The notes below the pieces were generated by a model, which saw only the letters and a list, made by a program, of their open reading frames with translations, had not been told where the DNA came from and did not search any database. This document shows positions 38,165-47,419 of a DNA stretch of 64,000 bases, piece by piece. The position numbers and the translations under genes are program-made. The stretch is from contig NZ_LR217713.1 of assembly GCF_900698925.1 (NCBI RefSeq), positions 62,001 through 126,000 of the forward strand. The letters run 5' to 3'. Source of the DNA: Erwinia_E haradaeae_I (GTDB lineage Bacteria > Pseudomonadota > Gammaproteobacteria > Enterobacterales > Enterobacteriaceae). Within the stretch, counting starts at the first letter, position 1; the number at the start of each line of letters is the position of its first letter.

Positions 38165-39118
38165 GTGATTGCCATGACTATTCTTATAGTGAAAGCTATA
38201 TTAATTCTATTATTTGTTGTTGGATCTGGTGCATGGATGAGTTTTGTAGAGCGGCGTGTACTTGCACTTTTTCAAAATCGCTATGGACCCAATCGTGTTG
38301 GATGGGGTGGCTCATTGCAAATAATGTCTGATATGATTAAAATTTTCTTTAAAGAAGATTGGATTCCTTCATTTAGCGATCGTTTTACTTTTGTTTTAGC
38401 TCCTATCATTGCTTTTACTTCTTTATTAATGGTCATGGCTACTGTACCGATTACTCCTACCTGGATGGTATCAGATTTAAATATTGGTTTGCTTTTCTTT
38501 TTAATGATGGCGGGTTTATCAGTTTATTCAATATTATTGGCTGGTTGGTCAAGTTGTAACAAGTATTCACTATTAGGTTCTATGAGAGGTGCAGCTCAGA
38601 CTTTAAGTTATGAGGTGTTTTTAGGTTTATCGTTAATGGGGGTGGTAGCTCAGGCCGGGTCTTTTAATTTGCTCCAAATTGTTAAAAGTCAGCTTCATAT
38701 TTGGAATATTATTCCACAGTTTGTAGGTTTTTTAACCTTTTTTATTTCTGGTTTAGCTGTATGTCATCGTCATCCATTTGATCAGCCAGAATCAGAGCAA
38801 GAATTAGCTGATGGTTATCATATTGAATATTCTGGAATGAAGTTTGGTCTTTTTTTTGTTGGTGAGTACATTAGTATGATCGCCGTTGCTTCCATGATAG
38901 TTACTTTGTTTTTTGGTGGATGGAATGGGCCGTGGTTGTTACCAATTTTTTGGTTTGTGATAAAAACAGCTTTTTTTATTATGATTTTTATTTTAATCCG
39001 TGCCGCATTGCCGCGTCCACGATATGATCAAGTCATGTCGTTTGGTTGGAAAGTGTGCCTACCTTTAACACTCTTGAATCTTTTAGTCACTGCCTGGGTA
39101 ATTTTATGTAAATTATAG
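38165..39118 (+). CDS. nuoH: NADH-quinone oxidoreductase subunit H
   Basis: Membrane subunit forming the quinone entry channel, with eight helices, 317 residues (E. coli 325). FQNRYGPNRVGWGG, FKEDWIPSF, the acidic loop HPFDQPESEQELADGYHIEYSG and RPRYDQVM are intact. The ancestral start, ATG at 38144 overlapping the nuoG stop and reading MSWLTR like E. coli MSWISP, runs into TAA at 38162-38164, codon 7. The frame resumes at GTG 38165 or ATG 38174 and from there aligns without gap. Only the residues before the first helix are lost, so termination and re-initiation probably give a working protein. Confidence 0.95.
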   Translation: MIAMTILIVKAILILLFVVGSGAWMSFVERRVLALFQNRYGPNRVGWGGSLQIMSDMIKIFFKEDWIPSFSDRFTFVLAPIIAFTSLLMVMATVPITPTWMVSDLNIGLLFFLMMAGLSVYSILLAGWSSCNKYSLLGSMRGAAQTLSYEVFLGLSLMGVVAQAGSFNLLQIVKSQLHIWNIIPQFVGFLTFFISGLAVCHRHPFDQPESEQELADGYHIEYSGMKFGLFFVGEYISMIAVASMIVTLFFGGWNGPWLLPIFWFVIKTAFFIMIFILIRAALPRPRYDQVMSFGWKVCLPLTLLNLLVTAWVILCKL

Positions 39119-39133
39119 GACAGGAGGATGGTA

Positions 39134-39676
39134 ATGAGAGTAAAGGATTTTGCGATTGGTTTTGTTACAATTCTTCGTAGCATTTGGATGACTGGTATTC
39201 GTATTTTTTCGAAACGTGAAACACTTCTGTATCCAGATGAGCCTATTTATTTACCACCGCGTTATCGTGGTCGAATTGTTTTAACACGTGATCCAGACGG
39301 AGAAGAGCGCTGCGTAGCTTGTAATTTGTGTGCTGTAGTGTGTCCAGTAAGCTGTATTGCATTGCAAAAGTCCGATAAAACCAATGGTCGATGGTATCCA
39401 GAATGGTTTCGTATTAATTTTTCTCGATGTATTTTTTGTGGTCTCTGTGAAGAGGCGTGTCCTACTCATGCTTTACAGCTTATTCCAGAGTTTGAGTTAG
39501 CTGAATTTAAGCGTCAGGATTTGGTTTATGAAAAAGAAAATTTGCTTATTTCTGGGCCAGGAAAGTATCTAGAGTATAATTTTTATCGTATAACAGGTAT
39601 GGCAGTTACGGGCAAAGATAAAGGTTTTGCTCAATCTGAATCTCAACCTATTTCAGTGAAAGATTTGTTGCCTTGA
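39134..39676 (+). CDS. nuoI: NADH-quinone oxidoreductase subunit I
   Basis: Peripheral subunit with two [4Fe-4S] clusters (N6a, N6b) passing electrons toward N2. Two ferredoxin motifs are visible: CVACNLCAVVCPVSC and CIFCGLCEEACPT. ATG 39134 gives 180 residues, the E. coli length, and stands six bases from the Shine-Dalgarno AGGAGG (39122-39127); the ATG at 39128 directly abuts that sequence and is less likely. The C-terminus ends ISVKDLLP like E. coli IDVKSLLP. Confidence 0.97.
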   Translation: MRVKDFAIGFVTILRSIWMTGIRIFSKRETLLYPDEPIYLPPRYRGRIVLTRDPDGEERCVACNLCAVVCPVSCIALQKSDKTNGRWYPEWFRINFSRCIFCGLCEEACPTHALQLIPEFELAEFKRQDLVYEKENLLISGPGKYLEYNFYRITGMAVTGKDKGFAQSESQPISVKDLLP

Positions 39677-39688
39677 CGGGAGTCAAGT

Positions 39689-40240
39689 ATGGATTATGTA
39701 TTTTATTTATGTGGTTTAGCATCAGTTTTAGCAACTATTTTTGTAATTAAGGATCGAAATCCGATACATGCTTTATTATATCTTATAATTTCCTTTTTAT
39801 CTGTATCTGGTGTATTTTTTTCATTGGGTGCTTATTTTGCTGGTGCGCTAGAAATTATAGTTTATGCTGGTGCAATTTTAGTTCTTTTTGTGTTTGTGAT
39901 CATGATGCTGAATCTTGGGCGTTCCAGAGAAAGACAGGTAATAGACTGGAGTCGACCAAGTCTTTTTCTTAGTCCTGGTTTATTTTCACTACTTTTTTTT
40001 GGGATATTAATTTATTCTATTTCTTCAATAGAAGGTAATAGCATTGTGTCTACTATCATTGATGGAAAACAGGTTGGCATGGAGCTTTTTAGTTCCTACC
40101 CGGTAATGGTAGAGTTGGTTTCTATGTTATTGCTATCTGGACTGATTGTGGCTTATCACATTGGAAGGGAGTTGGATATAGATACTGATGCTATTAGGCG
40201 TGATTGTCTATCGTCTCTCGTTCCGCCTAATCAGGAGTAA
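39689..40240 (+). CDS. nuoJ: NADH-quinone oxidoreductase subunit J
   Basis: Membrane subunit with five helices, 183 residues (E. coli 184). The third-helix region GALEIIVYAGAILVLFVFVIMML contains the conserved segment whose rotation links quinone chemistry to proton pumping. Twelve bases after nuoI, six before nuoK. Confidence 0.97.
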   Translation: MDYVFYLCGLASVLATIFVIKDRNPIHALLYLIISFLSVSGVFFSLGAYFAGALEIIVYAGAILVLFVFVIMMLNLGRSRERQVIDWSRPSLFLSPGLFSLLFFGILIYSISSIEGNSIVSTIIDGKQVGMELFSSYPVMVELVSMLLLSGLIVAYHIGRELDIDTDAIRRDCLSSLVPPNQE

Positions 40241-40246
40241 TTAAAG

Positions 40247-40549
40247 ATGGTATATCTACATCATGGACTAATTTTAGCTAGTATTTTGTTTTGTTTAGGT
40301 TTATTAGGTGTTATGTTACGTCGTAATCTACTTTTTATATTAATTTGTCTTGAAATTATGATGAATGCTTCTTCGTTAGCTTTTGTCGTCGCGGGTAGCT
40401 ATTGGCAACAGGTTGATGGTCAAATCATGTTTATTTTTACGATTACCCTTGCTGCAATTGAGAGCAGCATTGGTTTAGCTCTCTTGTTACGATTATCTCG
40501 TTGTACTCAGAATATGAACATTGACACTCTTAGTGAGATGCGTGGATGA
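40247..40549 (+). CDS. nuoK: NADH-quinone oxidoreductase subunit K
   Basis: Three-helix membrane subunit, 100 residues, same as E. coli. The two membrane glutamates of the proton path are present: LICLEIMMNA (first) and TLAAIESSIGLAL (second). It overlaps nuoL by four bases (ATGA). Confidence 0.97.
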   Translation: MVYLHHGLILASILFCLGLLGVMLRRNLLFILICLEIMMNASSLAFVVAGSYWQQVDGQIMFIFTITLAAIESSIGLALLLRLSRCTQNMNIDTLSEMRG

Positions 40550-42390
40550 ACGTTCTTTATTTAACTATTCTGTTTCCTCTGGTTGGTTTTTTATTACTAG
40601 CGTTTACTGGCAATCGATTCACGGAAAATTCAATTGCAATTACCGGTTTATCATGTGTAGGGTTGTCAGCTATTACTACACTATATATTGGTTTTGATTG
40701 TTTTCAGCATAGTTATCCGATATTTCATCAGGTGTTATGGACTTGGATGCAAGTCAAAAAATTCAAAATTGATATTCAATTAACTCTAGATGGTTTATCA
40801 CTGACTTTGTTATTGGTTGTAACTTGTATAGGTTTCTTGATTCACTTGTTTGCATCTTGGTACATGCGTAGGGTAGAGGGTTATTCGCGTTTTTTTGCTT
40901 ATACCAATTTGTTTATGGCTAGCATGATTCTTCTTATTTTGGCAGATAATTTATTATTAATGTATCTTGGGTGGGAGTGTGTTGGTCTTTGTTCTTATTT
41001 ATTAATCGGTTTTTATTATTCTAATTCCTCCTATGGTTTAGCCGCTATAAAGGCGTTTATCATGACTCGCATAGGTGATGTATTTTTTATCATCGCATTA
41101 TGTATTTTATATTATGAGTTTCATACATTAAGTCTTCACGAAATAGTTTCATTATTTTCAAGTCGCTATTGGTCTCTCGATCAGCATAATATGCTATCAT
41201 GGGCCGCTATTATGTTAGTAGGTGCTGCAATAGGTAAATCTGCTCAGTTACCTTTACAAACTTGGCTAAGTGACGCTATGGTTGGACCCACTCCAGTATC
41301 TGCGTTGATTCATTCTGCTACCATGGTTACTGCAGGGGTGTATTTGATCGCTCGCACTCATTCTTTTTTCCTTATTACTCCAGGGATATTACATTTTATA
41401 GGTGGAGTAGGTGCGATTACGTTGCTTTTAGCTGGTTTATCTGCTTTAGTCCAGAATAATATCAAGCGCATACTAGCTTATTCAACCATGAGTCAGATCG
41501 GATATATGTTTCTATCGCTTGGAGTTCAAGCTTGGGAGGCGGCGATATTTCATTTAATGACCCACGCTTTTTTTAAAGCCTTGTTATTTCTCGCTACTGG
41601 TTCACTGATTATTAGTTGTAAGCACGAGCAGAACATTTTCAAAATGGGTGGGTTACGTCATCGCATGCCTTTAGTTTATGTTTGTTTTTTAGTGGGTGGC
41701 TCAGCGTTATCAGCTATACCAATTTTAACTTCAGGTTTTTTTAGCAAAGAAGAGATTCTGGCGGGAGCGCTAGCTCACGGTGATTTTAAATTAATGACTA
41801 TTGGATTAATTGGAGCATTCATCACCTCACTCTATACATTTCGAATGATTTTTATAGTATTTCATGGTAAAGAAAAGATTATATATACTGAGAAAGGTAG
41901 AGGGATTGCGCATGATTTACCACTAATTATATTAGCGCTTCTTTCAACTTTTATTGGTTCTTGGCTTGTTCCTCCTCTTGAAGGAATTTTCCCAGAAACT
42001 AGCATCCTATCTAGTTCTGATAAGTTTAACTTAGAGATTGCTTCAGGTTTAGTGGTAATGTCAGGTGTTTTTATATCTTCTTTTCTTTGGCTGGGTCAAC
42101 CTAATTTACTTAACACAATAGCTTATAGTAAATTCGGTCGTTTAATTTCTATCTGGTGGTTTTCTTCTTGGGGTTTTGATTGGTTGTATAGGCAAGTGTT
42201 TGTTAAGAGTTATTTCTGGTTTTCTCGGTTACTTTCAGGTGATCCGTTAAATACATTAATAAGTATGCCAATTTTTTTGTTGAACTCAGGGCAAAGAGTT
42301 TTGATGTTAAGTGCAAGCGGTTCGCTTTCATGGTATCTAATGTCTATTATTATGGGAGCGGTATTTTTCATAATTGTTTTGATTTTATAG
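40546..42390 (+). CDS. nuoL: NADH-quinone oxidoreductase subunit L
   Basis: Largest antiporter-like proton-pumping subunit, 614 residues (E. coli 613). It has the helix-5 glutamate in LGWECVGLCSYLLI, the broken-helix lysine region GKSAQLPLQTWLSDAM, GPTPVSALIHSATMVTAGVYL, and the C-terminal lateral helix that spans the membrane arm. It is followed by a 181-base spacer before nuoM, similar to the spacing in E. coli. Confidence 0.98.
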   Translation: MNVLYLTILFPLVGFLLLAFTGNRFTENSIAITGLSCVGLSAITTLYIGFDCFQHSYPIFHQVLWTWMQVKKFKIDIQLTLDGLSLTLLLVVTCIGFLIHLFASWYMRRVEGYSRFFAYTNLFMASMILLILADNLLLMYLGWECVGLCSYLLIGFYYSNSSYGLAAIKAFIMTRIGDVFFIIALCILYYEFHTLSLHEIVSLFSSRYWSLDQHNMLSWAAIMLVGAAIGKSAQLPLQTWLSDAMVGPTPVSALIHSATMVTAGVYLIARTHSFFLITPGILHFIGGVGAITLLLAGLSALVQNNIKRILAYSTMSQIGYMFLSLGVQAWEAAIFHLMTHAFFKALLFLATGSLIISCKHEQNIFKMGGLRHRMPLVYVCFLVGGSALSAIPILTSGFFSKEEILAGALAHGDFKLMTIGLIGAFITSLYTFRMIFIVFHGKEKIIYTEKGRGIAHDLPLIILALLSTFIGSWLVPPLEGIFPETSILSSSDKFNLEIASGLVVMSGVFISSFLWLGQPNLLNTIAYSKFGRLISIWWFSSWGFDWLYRQVFVKSYFWFSRLLSGDPLNTLISMPIFLLNSGQRVLMLSASGSLSWYLMSIIMGAVFFIIVLIL

Positions 42391-42571
42391 TAACACAAGT
42401 TTTATGGTAGATTTAGATAGAATTTTTAGATGCTTAGTCTCATTACATGACGTCTAGGGTTATCTAAAAAATGTTTATTATAGAAGGTGTTGTTTATGTA
42501 GTCATAAGCAGACAATTTTATTGTAAATAGAAAGGTTTATTATTTAGAATAATAATAGGAAAAAAACTTTT

Positions 42572-44092
42572 ATGTTATTGCCTTGGCTTATTGCGCTACC
42601 CTTGTTTGGCGGTGTTTGCTGCTGGTATTCCGAACAATTTGGAGAGAAGAAACCACGCTGGATTGCCTTAATGGTCATGGGTTTCATATTAATCTTATCT
42701 ATTTTGTCATGGGCTCTTGGTAGTTATGGATTATTGCAGACTTCGGGACATGCTCAGTGGCAACATGAGTTTTCTACCCAGTGGATTCCTCGTTTTGGTA
42801 TTAATTTTCATTTAGCTCTAGATGGTTTGTCATTAATTATGATCGTCTTAACAAGTATTGTGGGAATTATGGCCACTTTATGTGCATGGAATGAAATTAA
42901 GAAATTACATGGGTTTTTTCATTTTAATTTATTGTGGATTTTATCTGGTGTAATTGGTGTATTTTTGTCTATTGATTTGTTTTTATTTTTATTGTTTTGG
43001 GAGATGATTTTGGTCCCTATGTATTTGATTATTATCATATGGGGTCATAAAGACGTAGTTAGTAAGATAGGTGTTACATCTGGAACTAAGTTTTTAATTT
43101 ATACTCAACTGAGCGGATTGCTGATGTTGATTTCTATTTTAGGACTAGTTATAACTCACTATCACGCAACCGGTGAATGGACATTTAATTATGAACATTT
43201 ATTAAATACTCCTATGTCACCTGGAGTTGAAAGGTTATTAATGATTGGTTTTTTTATTGCGTTTTCTATCAAAATGCCCATTGTACCTTTACATGGTTGG
43301 TTGCCAGACACTCATACTCAGACTCCAACAGGTGGCTCAGTTGATCTAGTAGGAATATTATTGAAAACTTCTGCTTATGGTTTGCTGCGTTTTGTATTAC
43401 CACTGTTTCCTCGTGCTTCATTTGAATTTTCTCCCATCGCTATGTCTTTAGGAGTAGTCAGTATTTTTTACGGTGCTTTTTTAGCTTTTTCTCAAAATGA
43501 TATGAAGCGTTGGCTCGCTTATTCTTCTATTTCTCATACGGGATTTTTATTAATAGCCATTTATTCTAATAGTTTTTTATCATATCAGGGAGCAGTAATT
43601 CAGATGATCGCACATAGTCTATCTGCTTCAGCGTTATTTATTTTATGTGGGCAAATATATGAACGCTTACATACTCGTGATATGCGCGAGATGGGTGGTT
43701 TATGGTCGCGTATAAAATGGTTACCAGGATTTTCTTTATTTTTTGTTATGGCTAATATTGGTATACCGGGGACAGGTAATTTTATTGGTGAATTTATGAT
43801 TTTAGTTGGTAGCTTTCATTCTGCTCCTATTTTTAGTATTATTGCTACATGTAGTTTGATATTTACTGCAGTATACTCTTTATTTATGATGAAACGTGTT
43901 TATTATGGAGCAGTGAAATTACAGACTCCGTTGTCGGGAATGTCACCAAGGGAATATCTAATGATTTTAACGTTCGTGATATTGTCGTTATGTTTAGGTA
44001 TGTATCCCCAACCGATATTAAATATCTCTTATTCTGGAATGATGAATATTCATAATTGGTTGACCTCTTCTATTTCAGTTATAAGGTTGTAA
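42572..44092 (+). CDS. nuoM: NADH-quinone oxidoreductase subunit M
   Basis: Antiporter-like proton-pumping subunit, 506 residues (E. coli 509). The essential Glu (LLFWEMILVPMYL) and Lys (SIKMPIVPLHGWLPD) are in place, and about fourteen membrane helices are evident. PDTHTQTPTGGSVDLVGILLKT differs from the usual PDAHSQAPTAGSVDLAGILLKT only by small substitutions. nuoN follows after six bases. Confidence 0.98.
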   Translation: MLLPWLIALPLFGGVCCWYSEQFGEKKPRWIALMVMGFILILSILSWALGSYGLLQTSGHAQWQHEFSTQWIPRFGINFHLALDGLSLIMIVLTSIVGIMATLCAWNEIKKLHGFFHFNLLWILSGVIGVFLSIDLFLFLLFWEMILVPMYLIIIIWGHKDVVSKIGVTSGTKFLIYTQLSGLLMLISILGLVITHYHATGEWTFNYEHLLNTPMSPGVERLLMIGFFIAFSIKMPIVPLHGWLPDTHTQTPTGGSVDLVGILLKTSAYGLLRFVLPLFPRASFEFSPIAMSLGVVSIFYGAFLAFSQNDMKRWLAYSSISHTGFLLIAIYSNSFLSYQGAVIQMIAHSLSASALFILCGQIYERLHTRDMREMGGLWSRIKWLPGFSLFFVMANIGIPGTGNFIGEFMILVGSFHSAPIFSIIATCSLIFTAVYSLFMMKRVYYGAVKLQTPLSGMSPREYLMILTFVILSLCLGMYPQPILNISYSGMMNIHNWLTSSISVIRL

Positions 44093-44098
44093 GTTGCT

Positions 44099-45538
44099 AT
44101 GACAATTTTGACCCAACAATTGACAATGTTGCTTCCACTATTAATTCTCGGAATAGGAGTAGTAATAATTCTTCTAACTCTTTCATTAAAGAGGAACCAC
44201 TTTATAACTTTTATGTTCGTAGTTAGTAGCTTGATTCTTTCTTTGTGTTCCTTGTATTTTATTACTCCTTTGATAGATGTAGAGATAATTCCATTTTTCC
44301 AGATAGATTATCATTCTATTTTTTATACTTTTTTAGTAATTTTAGCAAGTTTATCAACTTGTGTTTTTTCTTATCGCTGGCTTGTTGTTTATCCGGGAAA
44401 TCGGGAAGAATTTTATCTTTTAGTTTTACTATCAACACTTGGTGCTGTTGTTTTGACTTATTCTAATCATCTTATTTCTTTGTTTATTGGTGTGGAATTA
44501 ATGTCATTACCATTGTTTGGGTTAGTAGGGTATACAATTCCAAATTTGCGGTCTTTAGAAGCGTCTCTTAAATATACAATACTATCTGTTGCGGCATCCT
44601 CATTTTTACTTTTTGGTATGGCATTAATATATTCGTATACAGGTAGTTTTAGTTTTAAAAACTTAGGAGTTGATATCAATTCTAGTGTACTTGCTCAACC
44701 ATTTCTTATGGTTGGATTTGGTTGTATGTTTGTTAGTTTTTGTTTTAAGCTTTCTTTAGCGCCATTCCACCTTTGGACTCCAGATGTTTACGAGGGTGCG
44801 CCTACTCCAGTTGTAAATTTTTTAGCAAGCGCCAGTAAAATTGCCATTTTTTGTGTTTTAATGCGTTTATTTATTTCTTCTTCTTTAATGCATACTCAAG
44901 CTATACGGATGGTATTTAGTATTCTTTCAATAGCCTCAATATTGTGTGGTAATTTGATGGCAAGTAGACAGAGTAATATCAAGCGTTTATTGGCCTATTC
45001 ATCTGTTTCTCATATAGGATATTTATTGCTTCCTCTCATTGCATTACAGTTTTCTCAGATTGCACAAGAGGCTGTACGTTTCTATTTTGTTGGATATCTT
45101 ATCAACAGTATAGGTCTTTTTGGTTTAATTAACGTAATGTCGACTTCATCGGTGGGTTCACATAATCCATCACTTGATGATTATCGTGGTTTGTTTTGGC
45201 GAGATCCTTTACTTGCGGGCCTCATGACTATAATGATGTTATCATTGGCAGGTATTCCGATGACCGTAGGGTTTATCGGTAAGTTCTATGTTATTGTTGT
45301 TTCTTTAGGCGCGCACTTGTGGTGGCTGATTAGTACATTAATTGTAGGTAGTATTATTGGTGTTTATTCTTATTTTCGTGTCATCGTAAGTCTTTATATG
45401 GTTTCCTCTGATATTTTGCAGCCTGCTTGTTCTTCAACTAATTGGGTCTTTACTTTATCCGGAGTGGTTGTAATAGTGTCAGTTGTTTTAGTGTTACTAT
45501 ATGGAGTATATCCACAGTCATTAATTTTTTTAGTATAA
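44099..45538 (+). CDS. nuoN: NADH-quinone oxidoreductase subunit N
   Basis: Third antiporter-like subunit, next to the peripheral arm, 479 residues (E. coli 485). Conserved glutamate in FIGVELMSLPLFGLVGY, lysine in FKLSLAPFHLWTPDVYEGAPTP and the second lysine region RQSNIKRLLAYSSVSHIGYLL are intact. Last gene of a complete 13-gene operon; no frameshifts in any of the membrane-arm genes. Confidence 0.98.
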   Translation: MTILTQQLTMLLPLLILGIGVVIILLTLSLKRNHFITFMFVVSSLILSLCSLYFITPLIDVEIIPFFQIDYHSIFYTFLVILASLSTCVFSYRWLVVYPGNREEFYLLVLLSTLGAVVLTYSNHLISLFIGVELMSLPLFGLVGYTIPNLRSLEASLKYTILSVAASSFLLFGMALIYSYTGSFSFKNLGVDINSSVLAQPFLMVGFGCMFVSFCFKLSLAPFHLWTPDVYEGAPTPVVNFLASASKIAIFCVLMRLFISSSLMHTQAIRMVFSILSIASILCGNLMASRQSNIKRLLAYSSVSHIGYLLLPLIALQFSQIAQEAVRFYFVGYLINSIGLFGLINVMSTSSVGSHNPSLDDYRGLFWRDPLLAGLMTIMMLSLAGIPMTVGFIGKFYVIVVSLGAHLWWLISTLIVGSIIGVYSYFRVIVSLYMVSSDILQPACSSTNWVFTLSGVVVIVSVVLVLLYGVYPQSLIFLV

Positions 45539-46146
45539 ATAAAGGTTTAGTTCTCATTAAGAAAATTAATCTTTTAGATTGAAGAAGAAATATCGAGTGA
45601 GTTTAAAAATATTTAAATCTTTTAAGTGCATTCTTACATAGAATACAGATCTAAGATTCTTAGCAATGGATTGTATTGTGATTTGGATAAGTGTATTGAT
45701 TGCAGAAGAGAAGACGATATTAAAGTTGCTATAGTATACCAAGATGCATTAGGCATTATTTCTTGATAAGAGGTACATTTTTCTTTAACTAAGTTGGGTT
45801 TTAGTGTTTAGTATTTTAATACCATGTTTGATTTTTTTAGATATATGTATATTTTACTCTAAAATCTATAGTAGCATTAATTTGAAATCTCTTTTGATAT
45901 TTATTAACTGTAATCTCTTGTTGAACATTTTTGAAGTTGGAATGAGATTTATATCGATTTTCTTTATAGAGCCATGGTTTTTTGTCACACCGGATGTTTA
46001 TATTAAAATAATAGATTCCTACCTAGGAGGTGGTGTTAGCGTATGATTTGATAATTATATGATTTGATATGAAGTTTTCTTATAAAGATTCTAATATATA
46101 GTAATTAGAACAGTTATTGATGCGAATCCATATGGTTTAAGTTTAA
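45539..46146. other. Intergenic, nuoN-iscS convergent
   Basis: About 600 bases. iscU, iscA and hscBA would follow iscS on the minus strand in E. coli; no convincing remnant. Two open frames on the plus strand were noted: 46 codons at 45626-45766, reading LYCDLDKCIDCRRE, and 80 codons at 45804-46046, hydrophobic. Neither is recognised, and I do not call them genes. Confidence 0.55.
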
Positions 46147-47280
46147 TTACATTACTTGATGTATTAGATTAATAACGTAATTAATTTCTTCTTTAGTAGA
46201 AAAACGGCCAAGAGAAAATCGTATGGATCTACGCGCTATGGGATCGCTGACTCCGATTTCTTGTAAGACATATGATGGGATTATCATTGAGGAGCGGCAG
46301 GCTGATCCAGTTGAAACAGCTAGATTTGATAGATTCATTACAAGCGTTTCTGGGTTAGCATTTTCAAAACTAATATTAAGTATATGTCCTGAGTCATGAT
46401 CTAGAGATCCATTTCGAGTAATTGATTTAATATGCCGAATTCCTTCCCATAATTGATCGCGTAATTTTCGGATACGTTTTATATCATCAGACATTACATT
46501 GTTTGCAATGTAATAAGCTTCGCCCATTCCCACAATTTGATGTACTGGAAGTGTTCCAGATCGTAGTCCTTTTTCTTGGCCTCCTCCGTGGATTTGTGTT
46601 GCAAGATACACAGGTGGTTGATTGCGCACAAAGAGCGCGCCAATTCCTTTTGGTCCATAAATTTTATGAGAAGAGAGCGACATGAGATCAATGTTTAATT
46701 GGTTTAGTAGAATAGGTATTTTTCCAGCACTTTGAGCCGCATCTACATGGAAGATAATGCCGCATTCATGGCATAATTTTCCTATAGAAGAGATGTCCTG
46801 GATCACACCAATCTCATTATTTACGTGCATTATGGATATAAGTATGGTATCATTACGTATCGCATTTTTTAAATTTTTCATACTGATCCTTCCAGAATGA
46901 TCAGGCTGGATATATGTGACAGTGAACCCTTCATTTTCTAGCTGTTTACAGCTCTTGAGTACAGATTGATGTTCAATCGTAGAGGTAATAATATGTCGAC
47001 CTTTATTTTGGTAAGAGAATGCCGCTCCCTTGAGCGCTAGATTATTAGATTCAGTCGCACCAGAAGTGAAAATAATTGTTTGTGAGTCTGCACATACAAC
47101 TGTTGCAATTTGGTGGCGACTAATATCGACAGCTTCTTCTGCTTGCCAACCATAACGGTGTGATCGTGATGCAGGGTTACCAAAGGTTCCATCTAAAGTA
47201 AGGTAATGCATCATTTTGTTTGCTACGACTGGATCAACTGGTGTAGTAGATGAGTAATCTAGATAAATGGGTAATTTCAT
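46147..47280 (-). CDS. iscS: Cysteine desulfurase IscS, C-terminally shortened
   Basis: PLP enzyme that takes sulfur from cysteine as a persulfide for iron-sulfur clusters and tRNA thiolation. Residues 1-377 align gaplessly with E. coli IscS (404). H104, D180, PLP-lysine K206 (SSHKIYGPKG) and the persulfide Cys328 (STGSACRSS) are kept. The protein stops after INLIHQVM and lacks the last 27 residues, the tail that in E. coli contacts IscU. Downstream isc genes are missing, and upstream iscR is a pseudogene. With tusA present, a main role in tRNA 2-thiolation is likely; cluster supply through another scaffold cannot be excluded. Confidence 0.96.
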   Translation of the reverse strand: MKLPIYLDYSSTTPVDPVVANKMMHYLTLDGTFGNPASRSHRYGWQAEEAVDISRHQIATVVCADSQTIIFTSGATESNNLALKGAAFSYQNKGRHIITSTIEHQSVLKSCKQLENEGFTVTYIQPDHSGRISMKNLKNAIRNDTILISIMHVNNEIGVIQDISSIGKLCHECGIIFHVDAAQSAGKIPILLNQLNIDLMSLSSHKIYGPKGIGALFVRNQPPVYLATQIHGGGQEKGLRSGTLPVHQIVGMGEAYYIANNVMSDDIKRIRKLRDQLWEGIRHIKSITRNGSLDHDSGHILNISFENANPETLVMNLSNLAVSTGSACRSSMIIPSYVLQEIGVSDPIARRSIRFSLGRFSTKEEINYVINLIHQVM

Positions 47281-47419
47281 TATTTAGCAGGCTCTATGAT
47301 GGATTTTAGGTTTTGTTAATTGATACTATTGTCATAGTCTTTATGCAGAATATACTGTGAAAAAGATTACTTAGTAAGGATTTTTAAGTATTAAATATAG
47401 AGAAAATCATATTGAATTG

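Noticed and set aside
45850..46020. Possible iscA or hscB remnants on the minus strand after iscS
   Set aside because: Short matches (TSG; KMF-R-QL) lie at spacings inconsistent with each other and with the isc gene order; likely chance.
45804..46046. 80-codon hydrophobic frame with GTG start
   Set aside because: AT-rich sequence reads as Ile/Phe/Leu by default; no ribosome-binding site or family match.
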